Shown here: one piece after another, positions 1-8,194 of the stretch
Numbering within the stretch: the first letter of the stretch is position 1
Layout: each line of letters starts with the position of its first letter
Notes under the pieces: model-generated
Databases searched by the model: none
What the model was told of the DNA's origin: nothing
The model's input: only the letters and a program-made list of their open reading frames with translations
Translations under genes and position numbers: made by a program
Source: Clostridia bacterium
Lineage (GTDB): Bacteria; Bacillota; Clostridia; Oscillospirales; Acutalibacteraceae
Length of the DNA stretch: 64,000 bases
Assembly: GCA_017410195.1 (NCBI GenBank)
Contig: JAFQRF010000023.1
Coordinates: 1-64,000, forward strand
Direction of reading: 5' to 3'

Positions 1-483
1 ACGGTACATATTGAGTCTTTTGTTGGCAACCTCAAACATAAAGGGGTTGGGGGTACCGAATTTATTGTCAAGAATTTCCTTTGTGTTGAAATAATAAACT
101 CTCTGGTCTTTGCCTGTGTCGCCGCCGTATGTAAATCTCTTACCGACAGTTTTGAAGGTTTCCTTGATTGTATCGCCGAGCTTGCCCGAAAAGATTGAAG
201 GCTCTGTTGAAGAATCGTAAGTAAATTCACCGGGTTCTGCACAGACTTCAACAATCTTGCCCTGCTCAACGATAATCATACATTGGCCGTCTGCAACCGC
301 AATGCCCGAGCCGTTTGAGATTACATTGTCGCTGCCCTTGGTGTTTGAGCTTCTGCCGCCGACTCTCTTTGAACCTTTCACCATCAGCACGTCATTTTCA
401 AGTGAATCGCAGTAGAAAAATTCTTTCCACTGGTCTGCGAGTACACCGCCAAGCGCTCCAATACCTGCTTTAATAAGTCCCAT
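1..483 (-). CDS. SPFH-domain (YdjI/virion-core-like) protein, partial
   Basis: The gene starts with ATG at 483 behind AAGGAG and runs off the left edge, so only about 161 N-terminal residues are seen. The opening MGLIKAGIGALGGVLADQWK and the following FFYCDS segment are typical of the SPFH-domain protein family often labelled virion core protein or YdjI. Family members are cytoplasmic or membrane-associated scaffold proteins of uncertain role, often near zinc-ribbon genes. The zinc-finger gene ending at 508 lies directly upstream on the same strand, which fits this pairing. The C-terminal half and any zinc ribbon are outside the window. Confidence 0.8.
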   Translation of the reverse strand, partial: MGLIKAGIGALGGVLADQWKEFFYCDSLENDVLMVKGSKRVGGRSSNTKGSDNVISNGSGIAVADGQCMIIVEQGKIVEVCAEPGEFTYDSSTEPSIFSGKLGDTIKETFKTVGKRFTYGGDTGKDQRVYYFNTKEILDNKFGTPNPFMFEVANKRLNMYR

Positions 484-507
484 ATGATATTTCTCCTTTC
501 GAAATAA

Positions 508-846
508 TTATTTGTTTGAGCAATCCTTACAGCAAAATCCGCCGTTGAGGTTTTCGCCGTAAACCGTGCAATCCTCACAAACCATATTGCCGCATATCTC
601 GCACTTGTTCAGTTCAAGACGGGCTTCGTTGTTTGCTCGTTCATAAGCCTTTCCGTGATCGCTGGCGTAAATAATCGCCCTTGCTTCCCGTTCGTCGCTA
701 CTCAAAAATTTCTTGTCCTTGAATCCCGAAATGAATTCGAGTACATCAGTTTTTATCGGTTTGCCGCAGCAATCGCAATAGAATTCAAACTCAAACTGTT
801 TTATTGTTGACTTGTCAGCAAACCTCTTCGTAACTGCTTTAAGCAT
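508..846 (-). CDS. Small protein with two zinc-binding CxxC modules
   Basis: A 112-residue protein with ATG at 846 behind GGGAGG. It carries CDCC near residue 24 and a second cluster CEICGNMVCEDC near residue 83, followed by CCKDC, so it probably binds two zinc ions. The centre is charged and helical. It ends 24 bp before the SPFH gene and is probably cotranscribed with it. The function is unknown; a partner role for the SPFH scaffold is inferred from position only. Confidence 0.7.
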   Translation of the reverse strand: MLKAVTKRFADKSTIKQFEFEFYCDCCGKPIKTDVLEFISGFKDKKFLSSDEREARAIIYASDHGKAYERANNEARLELNKCEICGNMVCEDCTVYGENLNGGFCCKDCSNK

Positions 847-905
847 AGAAAACCTCCCTTGCTTATATCTGTAGTTTCATTTTAATGGCAGATTTCCTTA
901 AAAAT

Positions 906-926
906 AAGTAGCCTCAAAGGCTACTT
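906..926. repeat. Inverted repeat AAGTAGCC/GGCTACTT between divergent genes
   Basis: Perfect 8-bp arms with a 5-base loop, followed within 30 bp by two more GGCTACC copies (939-957). It sits between the minus-strand zinc-finger gene and the plus-strand regulator promoter. It could be a terminator or an operator for the divergent units; the sequence alone does not decide. Confidence 0.4.
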
Positions 927-1000
927 TTACCTAAAAAAGGCTACCTTTAGGGCTACCGTGTCAAAAACGGGCATCTCAAATTGTTACAACCGCACAAAGT

Positions 1001-1029
1001 TTGACACGAAATTCAAAGTATGCTATATT
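1001..1029 (+). promoter_or_regulatory. Sigma-A promoter TTGACA-N17-TATATT
   Basis: The -35 TTGACA at 1001-1006 and -10 TATATT at 1024-1029 are 17 bp apart and point at the XRE gene, which starts 26 bp downstream. Its presence inside the longer open frame argues for the ATG at 1055 as the true start. Confidence 0.75.
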
Positions 1030-1054
1030 ATGTTATATAAGGATTGGTGTTTAT

Positions 1055-1282
1055 ATGAAACTGGAGATAAAAAAGCTATCATTCCCAGAACAGATGAAAT
1101 TTGTAAGAATGTTTCTGCAGTTAAGTCAGACCGAGCTTGCAGAAAAAATCGGTATATCCTATTCAACTGTAAGCCGCTGGGAGCGTGAAAACCGTACACC
1201 GCAGCTTGCCATGCTCGGCAAGTTTTATTCCTTTTGCATGCGAAACGGAATAGAGCTTGATTTATCGGACAAGGAGGGGTGA
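1055..1282 (+). CDS. XRE-family helix-turn-helix regulator
   Basis: A 75-residue protein that is almost only a Cro/C1-type DNA-binding domain: the segment around QLSQTELAEKIGISYSTVSR is a classic HTH, followed by WERENRTPQ. I place the start at the ATG at 1055 because the promoter boxes occupy the upstream frame. The next gene begins 2 bp after its stop, so the two are translationally linked. It probably regulates its own operon, but no operator could be assigned. Confidence 0.85.
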   Translation: MKLEIKKLSFPEQMKFVRMFLQLSQTELAEKIGISYSTVSRWERENRTPQLAMLGKFYSFCMRNGIELDLSDKEG

Positions 1283-1283
1283 T

Positions 1284-2273
1284 ATGTCAGTTATTTACGG
1301 TATATTTTCTGCCATTGCGTTACTGATGATTGGCGCGTATTTTTATGTTGACCGCAAGCGTGACATATGGCTTATGCTGCTGTTTATTTCGGTTGCAGTT
1401 TGTGACATAGGTTATTTTCTTTTATCTTTATCAAAAACTCTTGACAATGCGTTATGGGCAAACAGAATTGCGTATCTCGGCAATGTTTTTCTCCCGTTCT
1501 TTCTTCTGATGATGATAATGAATCTGTCAAGATTCAGTTATCCAAAGCTTTTGCCGAAAATTCTTATATGTATAAATACCCTTATGCTGTTAATCACTGC
1601 AAGCGGAGGATTTCTCCCGGTATATTATAAAAATGTATCGCTTAATTTCATCGACGGGATTCCCGTTCTCATCAAGGAATACGGACCGCTTCACGCAGTA
1701 TATAAGATTTTTTTATTTGCTTATTTTGCTGCAATGGTCGGAATAATCACTTATACCGCAATAAAGAAAACCGTCGTTTCAAGCAAGCACACCATGTTCC
1801 TTGCATTTGTTGTTATCGGAAACATTGCAATCTGGCTTGTTGAAAATATGATTCATTCGAGCTTTGAATTTCTTTCAATTTCATATATCGTAACCGAAGG
1901 ACTTATTCTTTTTCTCTACGGAATTTTGCAGGACTACGGACTTGCCGATACGCAAAAAATCTCCGATTCATCCGTAGTTATTTCACAAAACACAAGTGAA
2001 AGTGCTGTGCCTTCCGAAACAGTCAAATCATTCGACAGCGAACAAATAGAGAGTATTCTGAATAACTGGAAAGCCGTTGAAACACTTTCTCAAAGAGAAA
2101 AAGAGGTTTTGCGCTTCATTCTTGAAAACAAAAAGAGAAAGGTTATTGCAGAAACGCTGTTCGTAACCGAAAGTACAATCAAAAAACATACATCCGGTAT
2201 TTTCCGTAAGCTTGAAATAACAAACCGTGCAGAGCTTTTCAAAAAAGCAAAAGAGTATTCCACGAAAACCTAA
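1284..2273 (+). CDS. Membrane-anchored LuxR-type regulator (7TM sensor + HTH)
   Basis: A 329-residue protein with ATG at 1284 behind AAGGAGGGG. Residues 1-220 form about seven hydrophobic helices resembling the N-terminal 7TM module found on some histidine kinases. After a polar linker, residues 265-329 are a LuxR/GerE HTH (LSQREKEVLRFILENKKRK, then TESTIKKHTSGIFRKL). No kinase or receiver domain is present, so it looks like a one-component membrane receptor that binds DNA directly. It is cotranscribed with the XRE gene in front. The ligand and targets are unknown. Confidence 0.8.
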   Translation: MSVIYGIFSAIALLMIGAYFYVDRKRDIWLMLLFISVAVCDIGYFLLSLSKTLDNALWANRIAYLGNVFLPFFLLMMIMNLSRFSYPKLLPKILICINTLMLLITASGGFLPVYYKNVSLNFIDGIPVLIKEYGPLHAVYKIFLFAYFAAMVGIITYTAIKKTVVSSKHTMFLAFVVIGNIAIWLVENMIHSSFEFLSISYIVTEGLILFLYGILQDYGLADTQKISDSSVVISQNTSESAVPSETVKSFDSEQIESILNNWKAVETLSQREKEVLRFILENKKRKVIAETLFVTESTIKKHTSGIFRKLEITNRAELFKKAKEYSTKT

Positions 2274-2568
2274 TGTAAGGTGTTTATTTCAAGAACAATT
2301 TTTATAAAGCATTTGATAAACATATGCTCTGTGTTTTATAGCAAGTTAAAATTATTTTTGACAGTTATTCAACCATGAAAATTACTCAAAAGATATTTAT
2401 TACCACGGTATGGGAATAAATAAAAAATTATCTGACGAAGAAATAGAAGAAGCGTACCAACAACACATTTTTCAAGATATAATAAAACAAAACGGCATTG
2501 CTATGGCTATACCATTCTCAAAAAACATTATTTGGTTTTACTGCAAATGTCGCCTTGGAGTAACTTCC

Positions 2569-2694
2569 TTATGGAATGTATACAGAATTATGCCAACGTT
2601 CCTCAGCTTCGTGAATCGCTTCACTCAAACTGTCCGCTTCAATGCTCACCTCACTTTCAAGTGTCTCGATGATTTTTACTTTAAATATTGACAT
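2569..2694 (-). pseudogene. DpnD/PcfM-like fragment
   Basis: ATG at 2694 follows CAAGGAGG and encodes 41 residues beginning MSIFKVKIIETLESEVSIEA and continuing DSLSEAIHEAEERW. This matches the start of DpnD/PcfM-like proteins (FKVxIxETLxxxVxVEAxSxxEAI), but the usual ending around EIVLDADDF is absent and a stop follows VYIP. It is probably a truncated remnant of a mobile-element gene. Alternatively it is a short functional protein. Confidence 0.45.
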
Positions 2695-2724
2695 AGTTAC
2701 CTCCTTGTTTTGGGCATAAAAAAT

Positions 2725-2754
2725 ACCCTTAACGACAGTTTTGTCGCTAAGGGT
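2725..2754 (-). terminator. Rho-independent terminator (minus strand)
   Basis: Arms ACCCTTAACGACA and TGTCGCTAAGGGT pair around a short loop with one mismatch, and a T-rich run (ATTTTTT) follows on the minus strand. It lies just upstream of the DpnD-like fragment, so it must have served a gene further right that is now lost. Confidence 0.6.
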
Positions 2755-2872
2755 TGTTGGCTATTTAAGTGTGCTTTTTCAAATATCTTATAGATATATC
2801 GCATCTCTCGTCGTCAAATCGGCGTCAAAACAGGGTTTTTAGGATAAATAAGAATGATTCAAGAGATAACAA

Positions 2873-2907
2873 AAAGCCCTTGAAAACTGTTGTATATCAA
2901 GGGCTTT
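2873..2907 (-). terminator. Hairpin AAAGCCCTTGA/TCAAGGGCTTT
   Basis: Perfect 11-bp arms followed on the minus strand by TTTGTTATC. It sits 80 bp downstream of the DUF6809 remnant and would terminate it. The 2695-2988 interval otherwise contains no convincing gene. Confidence 0.6.
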
Positions 2908-2988
2908 GACAGTTGTATTATGTTTTTAGTTTTTCATATCGTTACACGATATAATGTTGTTCAGCGATGTTTTTGATTGTTTGGATAT

Positions 2989-3258
2989 TTATGTTTCACG
3001 GAAGGTTGTGCTTCTGCCGTTGTAAACTTCGGTCATTATCTTAGCACCGAGTTTGAAGCCGGATATGAAATACTCTCGTTCTGTTTCGGACAAGATTCGG
3101 GTGTAGGCTGATTCAAGTTCATTCATCTTATTTATGTATTCTTCGGACAACTGACTGCATACAGACTTTGAAAGCTCCGTTACTTTGTCAAAGCATCTAC
3201 CGTACTCAGACCCCCTCACAAAGCTTATTTCATTAGGATTTATGTTGCCATAAATGTC
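2989..3258 (-). pseudogene. DUF6809-like gene, 5'-truncated copy
   Basis: Residues after YGNINPNEIS match almost word for word the intact gene at 13643-13930. Directly upstream in this copy there is an in-frame TAA (3259-3261) and the normal N-terminus (MKQTTLEDL) is degenerate. A GTG at 3219 could start a 76-residue product. The C-terminus also differs (NGRSTTFRET instead of NGKHLYDW). Family assignment is from memory of the sequence style. The function of the family is unknown. Confidence 0.65.
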
Positions 3259-3411
3259 TTAGAAATCTAACTTACCGATTTTCAAATATAATAAAAAAAC
3301 ATAGTAAAAATCACCAAAATGAATTATACATAATAGCTCGATTATGTCTAATTATAAATAATAATTGAAAATAATAATTATTTTTTACAAATTATTAAAT
3401 GCAAAAAAGAC

Positions 3412-3440
3412 TTGATAACAGGCAACTTGAATGCTATAAT
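3412..3440 (+). promoter_or_regulatory. Promoter TTGATA-N17-TATAAT of glycan operon
   Basis: The -35 TTGATA (3412-3417) and consensus -10 TATAAT (3435-3440) are 17 bp apart, in a very AT-rich 210-bp gap, 33 bp before the first gene of the operon. Confidence 0.75.
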
Positions 3441-3472
3441 AATTTATATATAATTATAATTAAGTGGTACTT

Positions 3473-4174
3473 ATGAATATTAGTGTTATTATACCGTCGT
3501 ATAACGAAGAGGATAATCTCAGAATACTCTTGCCCGGGCTTAATGAAATACTGTCATCATTACAAATCGAATTTGAGCTTCTGGTAATTGATGCCTTAAT
3601 GTCTGAAGATGATTCCGAACAGGTTTGCCAAAAGAATAACGCCAAATATATAAGGCAAAAAACAACAGGATATGCAGATGCATTCAGAACGGGAACAGAA
3701 CTTTCGCGATTCGAGAGTATTCTTGTTGTTGACGCTGATAATTCTCAGGACATTTCAAAGATTCCGGAAATGTATAACGCATTGCTGAATGGTGCAGATG
3801 TCGTAATCGGTTCGAGATATACAGACGGGGGTACAACGGATGACCCTCCGGTTTCGGTCTTTATGTCAAAACTGCTGAATTATACTTACAGAATTCTTTT
3901 GGGTTTTAAAGAAAAAGATGTATCAACCGATTTTCGTTTATACAGAAAAGAGCTGCTTAACGGTATCGTCACGGAATGCAGTAATTTTGATGTAATCGAA
4001 GAAACGCTTTTTTATCTGAAAAATCAAAACAAGTCATTAAAGATTGTTGAAGTTCCGATAAATTACAGACAAAGAGCAGAAGGTGTTTCAAAAAGAAAAC
4101 TTTTCAAGTTTATCTGTGATTACATCAGACTGCTTTTCAGACTTTTTCATCTCAGGATTACTAAGAAAGGATAA
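3473..4174 (+). CDS. Family 2 glycosyltransferase (dolichyl-phosphate-mannose-synthase-like)
   Basis: A 233-residue GT-A enzyme. It opens with MNISVIIPSYNEEDNL, has the metal-binding acidic stretch VVDADNSQD near residue 86 and GSRYTDGG near 113, all typical of DPM1-like GT2 proteins. No transmembrane anchor is obvious. I take the ATG at 3473; an upstream GTG at 3464 is possible. With ManC and Gmd immediately downstream it probably transfers a hexose from a nucleotide sugar to a lipid carrier in surface-polysaccharide assembly. The donor is inferred, not shown. Confidence 0.85.
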   Translation: MNISVIIPSYNEEDNLRILLPGLNEILSSLQIEFELLVIDALMSEDDSEQVCQKNNAKYIRQKTTGYADAFRTGTELSRFESILVVDADNSQDISKIPEMYNALLNGADVVIGSRYTDGGTTDDPPVSVFMSKLLNYTYRILLGFKEKDVSTDFRLYRKELLNGIVTECSNFDVIEETLFYLKNQNKSLKIVEVPINYRQRAEGVSKRKLFKFICDYIRLLFRLFHLRITKKG

Positions 4175-4180
4175 AAGGAT

Positions 4181-5236
4181 ATGAATACTGCTGTATTAAT
4201 TCTTGCAGGCGGCTCGGGAATCCGGCTCTGGCCTTTAAGCAGAAAAGATAAACCGAAGCAATTCCTGCCCGTATTCAGCAATAATCTTTCTTTTTATCAG
4301 GCTGCTGTTCAAAGAGCATTAAAAATCACAGATGCTTCTCATGTTTTTGTACTTACTCAGCAAATATATTCCGAATTCATTGCAGAACAATCCCCTCAGA
4401 TTCCGACCCGAAATATCTTTTTTGAAAACTATAAAAGAAATACCGCTCCGGCAATTGCAGTCGCAATGATGAAAGTCAAAAAAGAATTCGGGGATACTGT
4501 TTCAGTTGTCATGCCCGCTGACCACTACATTGCTGATAACAATTCATTTTTAAAAAACGTAAGTGCGGCCGTTGATGTTGCCGAAAATAATAACAGCATA
4601 GTCACAATCGGCATACCGCCCACAAGACCTGATACAGGTTTCGGATATATCAGGTTTGATGGCGAACAAGAAAACGGAGTTTTCAAAGTTGCAAATTTTA
4701 AAGAAAAGCCTGATTTTCAGAAAGCTCTGGAATTCATTTCCAACGGCAATTACCTTTGGAACAGCGGTATTTTTGTTTGTAAAACTGCTTTTATGATTCA
4801 GCAATTTAAGAGATTTCTTCCTGATGTTTTCAAATGTGCCGAAAAAATTTGCAATAATGGCGATTCTCAAGAAAATGATAAATTATATTCGACAATGCCT
4901 GACATTTCGATTGATTACGGTATTCTTGAAAAATCAAACGATACTTTGGTTATTAAAGGATTATTCGGATGGGATGATATTGGTTCATGGTCTGCATTTG
5001 ACAGACTCTTTCCTGCTGACGAAAATCAAAATATTTTCAACGGTGACTGCTTATCTGTAAACAGCAAAAATTGCACCGTTATCAGCAACGGAAAGCTTAC
5101 TGTTACCGCAGGAGCCGAAGATTTATATGTCATCAATACATCTGATGCAACACTTATTTGCGCAAAAAATTCATCCGATTTGCTATCGTCTCTCCGCTCT
5201 TTTATTGAAGAAAACGGACATAAAAAACTGCTGTGA
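4181..5236 (+). CDS. manC: Mannose-1-phosphate guanylyltransferase
   Basis: A 351-residue enzyme making GDP-mannose from mannose-1-phosphate and GTP. It shows the nucleotidyltransferase signature GGSGIRLWPLSRKDKPKQFL, then PADHYI near residue 111, FKEKPD near 171, NYLWNSGIF near 189 and GLFGWDDIGSW near 257. The length matches the single-domain form, without the C-terminal isomerase domain of bifunctional enzymes, so mannose-6-phosphate isomerase must be supplied elsewhere. ATG at 4181 follows AAAAGGA, 6 bp after the glycosyltransferase stop. Confidence 0.93.
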   Translation: MNTAVLILAGGSGIRLWPLSRKDKPKQFLPVFSNNLSFYQAAVQRALKITDASHVFVLTQQIYSEFIAEQSPQIPTRNIFFENYKRNTAPAIAVAMMKVKKEFGDTVSVVMPADHYIADNNSFLKNVSAAVDVAENNNSIVTIGIPPTRPDTGFGYIRFDGEQENGVFKVANFKEKPDFQKALEFISNGNYLWNSGIFVCKTAFMIQQFKRFLPDVFKCAEKICNNGDSQENDKLYSTMPDISIDYGILEKSNDTLVIKGLFGWDDIGSWSAFDRLFPADENQNIFNGDCLSVNSKNCTVISNGKLTVTAGAEDLYVINTSDATLICAKNSSDLLSSLRSFIEENGHKKLL

Positions 5237-5246
5237 GGTGTTTATT

Positions 5247-6254
5247 TTGAAAAAAGCTCTGATAACCGGAATAACCGGTCAGGACGGCTCATTTCTCGCT
5301 GAGCTTCTTTTGGAAAAAGGGTATAAAGTATACGGTCTTATCAGAAGAAACAGCTCAAGCGATCTCGGAAATGTAAAACACCTTGAAAACGAAATTGATT
5401 TTATTTACGGCGATATGACAGACGCTTCATCGCTCCGCAGTGCCGTTAAGCAGTCTGCGCCCGACGAAGTATACAATCTTGCTGCTCAGTCGTTTGTCAA
5501 ACTCAGCTGGTCTCAGCCTGTGTTTACAACCGAAGTCAACGGCACAGGCGTTTTAAAACTTCTTGATGCCGTTAAAGATATTAAACCCGATTCAAAATTT
5601 TATCAGGCTTCAACAAGCGAAATGTTCGGTCTTGTTCAGGAAACGCCTCAAACGGAAAAAACACCTTTCTATCCGAGAAGCCCTTACGGAGTATCCAAAC
5701 TTTACGGCCATTGGATAACAATAAATTACAAAGAAAGCTACGACATGTTCTGCAGCGAAGGAATTCTTTTTAATCACGAATCGGAAAGAAGAAAACCTGA
5801 ATTTGTAACAAGAAAAATTACCGCTGCTGCCGCTGCAATTTCACACGGACTTCAGGATAAATTATATCTCGGAAATCTTGATGCGGAAAGAGACTGGGGC
5901 TATGCAGGCGATTACGTTGAAGCAATGTGGCTCATGCTTCAGCAAGACAAGCCCGACAGTTTTGTTGTTGCCTCCGGCGAAAAGCATTCTGTAAGAGAGT
6001 TTGCTTCGATTGCATTTGAAAAAGCCGGTATTCCTCTTACCTGGCAAGGTGAAGGAATAAACGAAAAAGGTATTTGCCAAAAAACAGGCAGAACAATCGT
6101 TGAGGTTTCTCCCGAATTTTTCAGACCCGCCGATGTTGTCACTCTTCTCGGCAATCCCGAAAAAGCAGAAAAAGTTCTTAACTGGAAAAGAAAAATCTCG
6201 TTTGAATCCCTTGTTGAGCTGATGCTGAAACATGATATCGAACAGATAAAATAG
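5247..6254 (+). CDS. gmd: GDP-mannose 4,6-dehydratase
   Basis: A 335-residue extended SDR that converts GDP-mannose to GDP-4-keto-6-deoxymannose. The NAD(P)-binding motif TGITGQDGSFLAELLL is at the N-terminus, the STSEMFG catalytic segment is near residue 123, and YGVSKLYGHW supplies the Tyr-Lys pair. The start is a TTG at 5247 behind GAGGTG, because the longer frame runs back into manC. No GDP-fucose synthase or Rmd reductase is in this operon, so the next step must be encoded elsewhere or done by an unrecognised enzyme. Confidence 0.93.
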   Translation: MKKALITGITGQDGSFLAELLLEKGYKVYGLIRRNSSSDLGNVKHLENEIDFIYGDMTDASSLRSAVKQSAPDEVYNLAAQSFVKLSWSQPVFTTEVNGTGVLKLLDAVKDIKPDSKFYQASTSEMFGLVQETPQTEKTPFYPRSPYGVSKLYGHWITINYKESYDMFCSEGILFNHESERRKPEFVTRKITAAAAAISHGLQDKLYLGNLDAERDWGYAGDYVEAMWLMLQQDKPDSFVVASGEKHSVREFASIAFEKAGIPLTWQGEGINEKGICQKTGRTIVEVSPEFFRPADVVTLLGNPEKAEKVLNWKRKISFESLVELMLKHDIEQIK

Positions 6255-6274
6255 TCACAAAAAGGATAATAGCA

Positions 6275-8194
6275 TTGAAAAATATATATTTTATTCAGCC
6301 AAGCTCCTATTACGGTAGAGAGATATGCCTTCCCTATGCTTCCGGTGCACTCGCCGCTTATGCATGGAGTATTGATAAAATTAAAGATAATTACATTCTT
6401 GCAGATATTATTTATCGCAAGGACAGTAAAGAAGCGTGCTCTGAGAAAATATCGGAGCCGTTTCTTGTTGCATTTTCATGCTATATATGGAACTTTGAGC
6501 ATAACAAGCTTATTGCAAAACATCTGAAAGAAAAATTTCCCGATGCATATATCCTTTTCGGCGGTCACAACATAAGCAACACCTCCTCAGAGCTGCTTGA
6601 TGAATGTCCTTACATAGATTTTCTTATCCATGAAGAAGGCGAAATTCCGTTTGCCGAGCTTCTGCTTGCTCTGTTAAATGAAAAAAGTCTGGGCGATGTT
6701 CCTAATTTATCGTATCGCAACAACGGCAAAATTATTAAAACCGAAAACAAGTTCTATGATGTTGAAGATTTTCCGTCGCCTTATACTTCGGGAATCTTCG
6801 ATAAAATAATGAAAAACTCAGATGATATTTTCTACGGTATTATCGAAACCAACAGAGGATGCCCTTATAAATGTGTATATTGCGACTGGGGCAGACAGGC
6901 TAAAAATATCAGGCTTTTCCCCATGGAGAAAGTAAAAAAAGATATTGAATGGCTTTCTGAACACAAAATCGGATACTGCATTTGTGCAGATGCAAACTTC
7001 GGCATTCTTGAAAGAGATGTCATTATTTCGGAATGGTTGGTAAATTCTAAAAAGAATACGGGTTATCCCTCTAAAATTCAATTTTGTTTTACCAAAAACA
7101 GCGATGAAAGAGTATTTGAAATTAACCGGAAGATGAATGAATGCGGTCTCAGCAAGGGCGCAACTATATCGCTTCAGACCCTTTCCGAAAAAACCCTGAA
7201 TGATATTTGCCGAACAAACATGACGTTTTCTCATTATACCGATCTTGTCAGAAAATATAATGAAGCCGGAATATTCACTTATACTGATATGATTCTCGGA
7301 CTTCCGGGCGAAACATTCGAAAGTTTCACAAACGGTATCGGAAAACTGTTTGAGGCAGGTCAGCATTCAAGCGTTAATATATTCAACTGCGAAATGCTCA
7401 TCAACGCTCGACTGTCACAAAAAGCAATGATAAATGAACATAAAATAAAATTTGCAAAATGTTCTTTAAACCGACACCACACAGAACTTGGTATTGAAAC
7501 AGAAGAAAACAACTCAGTTATCATATCCACAAAAGATATGAATGAAAAAGAGTGGATTGATGCAAATATATTTGTTGCTGTTACGGGTGCTTTTCATAAT
7601 CTCGGTCTTCTTCAGTGCTTTGCAATTTATCTGTTCAATGAATTTGGTGTCGGTTATACTGAATTTTATCTTTTACTTCTTGACCACTTCAAAAATAACC
7701 CTCAATCCGTTGCAGGAAAAATTTATTATAATTTACACAGAAAGCTTTCTGATGTAACCGAAAATCTCGGCAGTTGCGAAACCCTTCTGCCTGAATTCGG
7801 AAATGTTAACTGGCCTGTTGAAGAGTGGTTTTTCTTGCAGACAGTCAAAAATTTTGATGAATTTTTTATTGAAATAACAGATTTTCTTAAGTCGTTCGAA
7901 ATATCATCCGAAATTTTTGATAACCTTCTTGTTTATCAGAAAAAAATGATAAAAAGACCTTGTGTAAGCAAATTTTCATTTAATATCGGATATGATTTTC
8001 CGCAGTATTTCAATAATATCTATAACGGAAAAATCTCGCCTTTGGAAAAGAAAGACTTAACAATCATAATTAACGATTATAACTCTAAAAATAATTATTC
8101 CGATTACGCCCGCGAAACTGTTTGGTACGGCAGAAAAGGCGGAAGAATCATGTATAAAGAGGAGATGGAAATTATTGTTAACACAACCGAATAA
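6275..8194 (+). CDS. B12-binding domain radical SAM protein
   Basis: A 639-residue protein with a TTG start at 6275 behind AAAAGGAT. Residues 1-140 resemble a cobalamin-binding Rossmann domain (LFGGHNI near residue 94). The radical SAM cluster CPYKCVYC lies at 196-203, within the typical NRGCPYKCVYCDWG context, and DMILGLPGETFESF follows. The C-terminal 250 residues are not recognised. Class B enzymes of this kind often methylate unactivated carbons or remodel lipids and sugars. Its place between gmd and a membrane transferase suggests it modifies the glycan or its lipid carrier. The substrate is unknown. Confidence 0.82.
   Translation: MKNIYFIQPSSYYGREICLPYASGALAAYAWSIDKIKDNYILADIIYRKDSKEACSEKISEPFLVAFSCYIWNFEHNKLIAKHLKEKFPDAYILFGGHNISNTSSELLDECPYIDFLIHEEGEIPFAELLLALLNEKSLGDVPNLSYRNNGKIIKTENKFYDVEDFPSPYTSGIFDKIMKNSDDIFYGIIETNRGCPYKCVYCDWGRQAKNIRLFPMEKVKKDIEWLSEHKIGYCICADANFGILERDVIISEWLVNSKKNTGYPSKIQFCFTKNSDERVFEINRKMNECGLSKGATISLQTLSEKTLNDICRTNMTFSHYTDLVRKYNEAGIFTYTDMILGLPGETFESFTNGIGKLFEAGQHSSVNIFNCEMLINARLSQKAMINEHKIKFAKCSLNRHHTELGIETEENNSVIISTKDMNEKEWIDANIFVAVTGAFHNLGLLQCFAIYLFNEFGVGYTEFYLLLLDHFKNNPQSVAGKIYYNLHRKLSDVTENLGSCETLLPEFGNVNWPVEEWFFLQTVKNFDEFFIEITDFLKSFEISSEIFDNLLVYQKKMIKRPCVSKFSFNIGYDFPQYFNNIYNGKISPLEKKDLTIIINDYNSKNNYSDYARETVWYGRKGGRIMYKEEMEIIVNTTE

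Noticed and set aside
2410..2691. 93-codon plus-strand frame starting MGINKKLSDEEIEEA
   Set aside because: Its second half is the antisense of the DpnD/PcfM-like fragment and there is no ribosome site. The first 33 codons might be a remnant, but nothing supports a gene.
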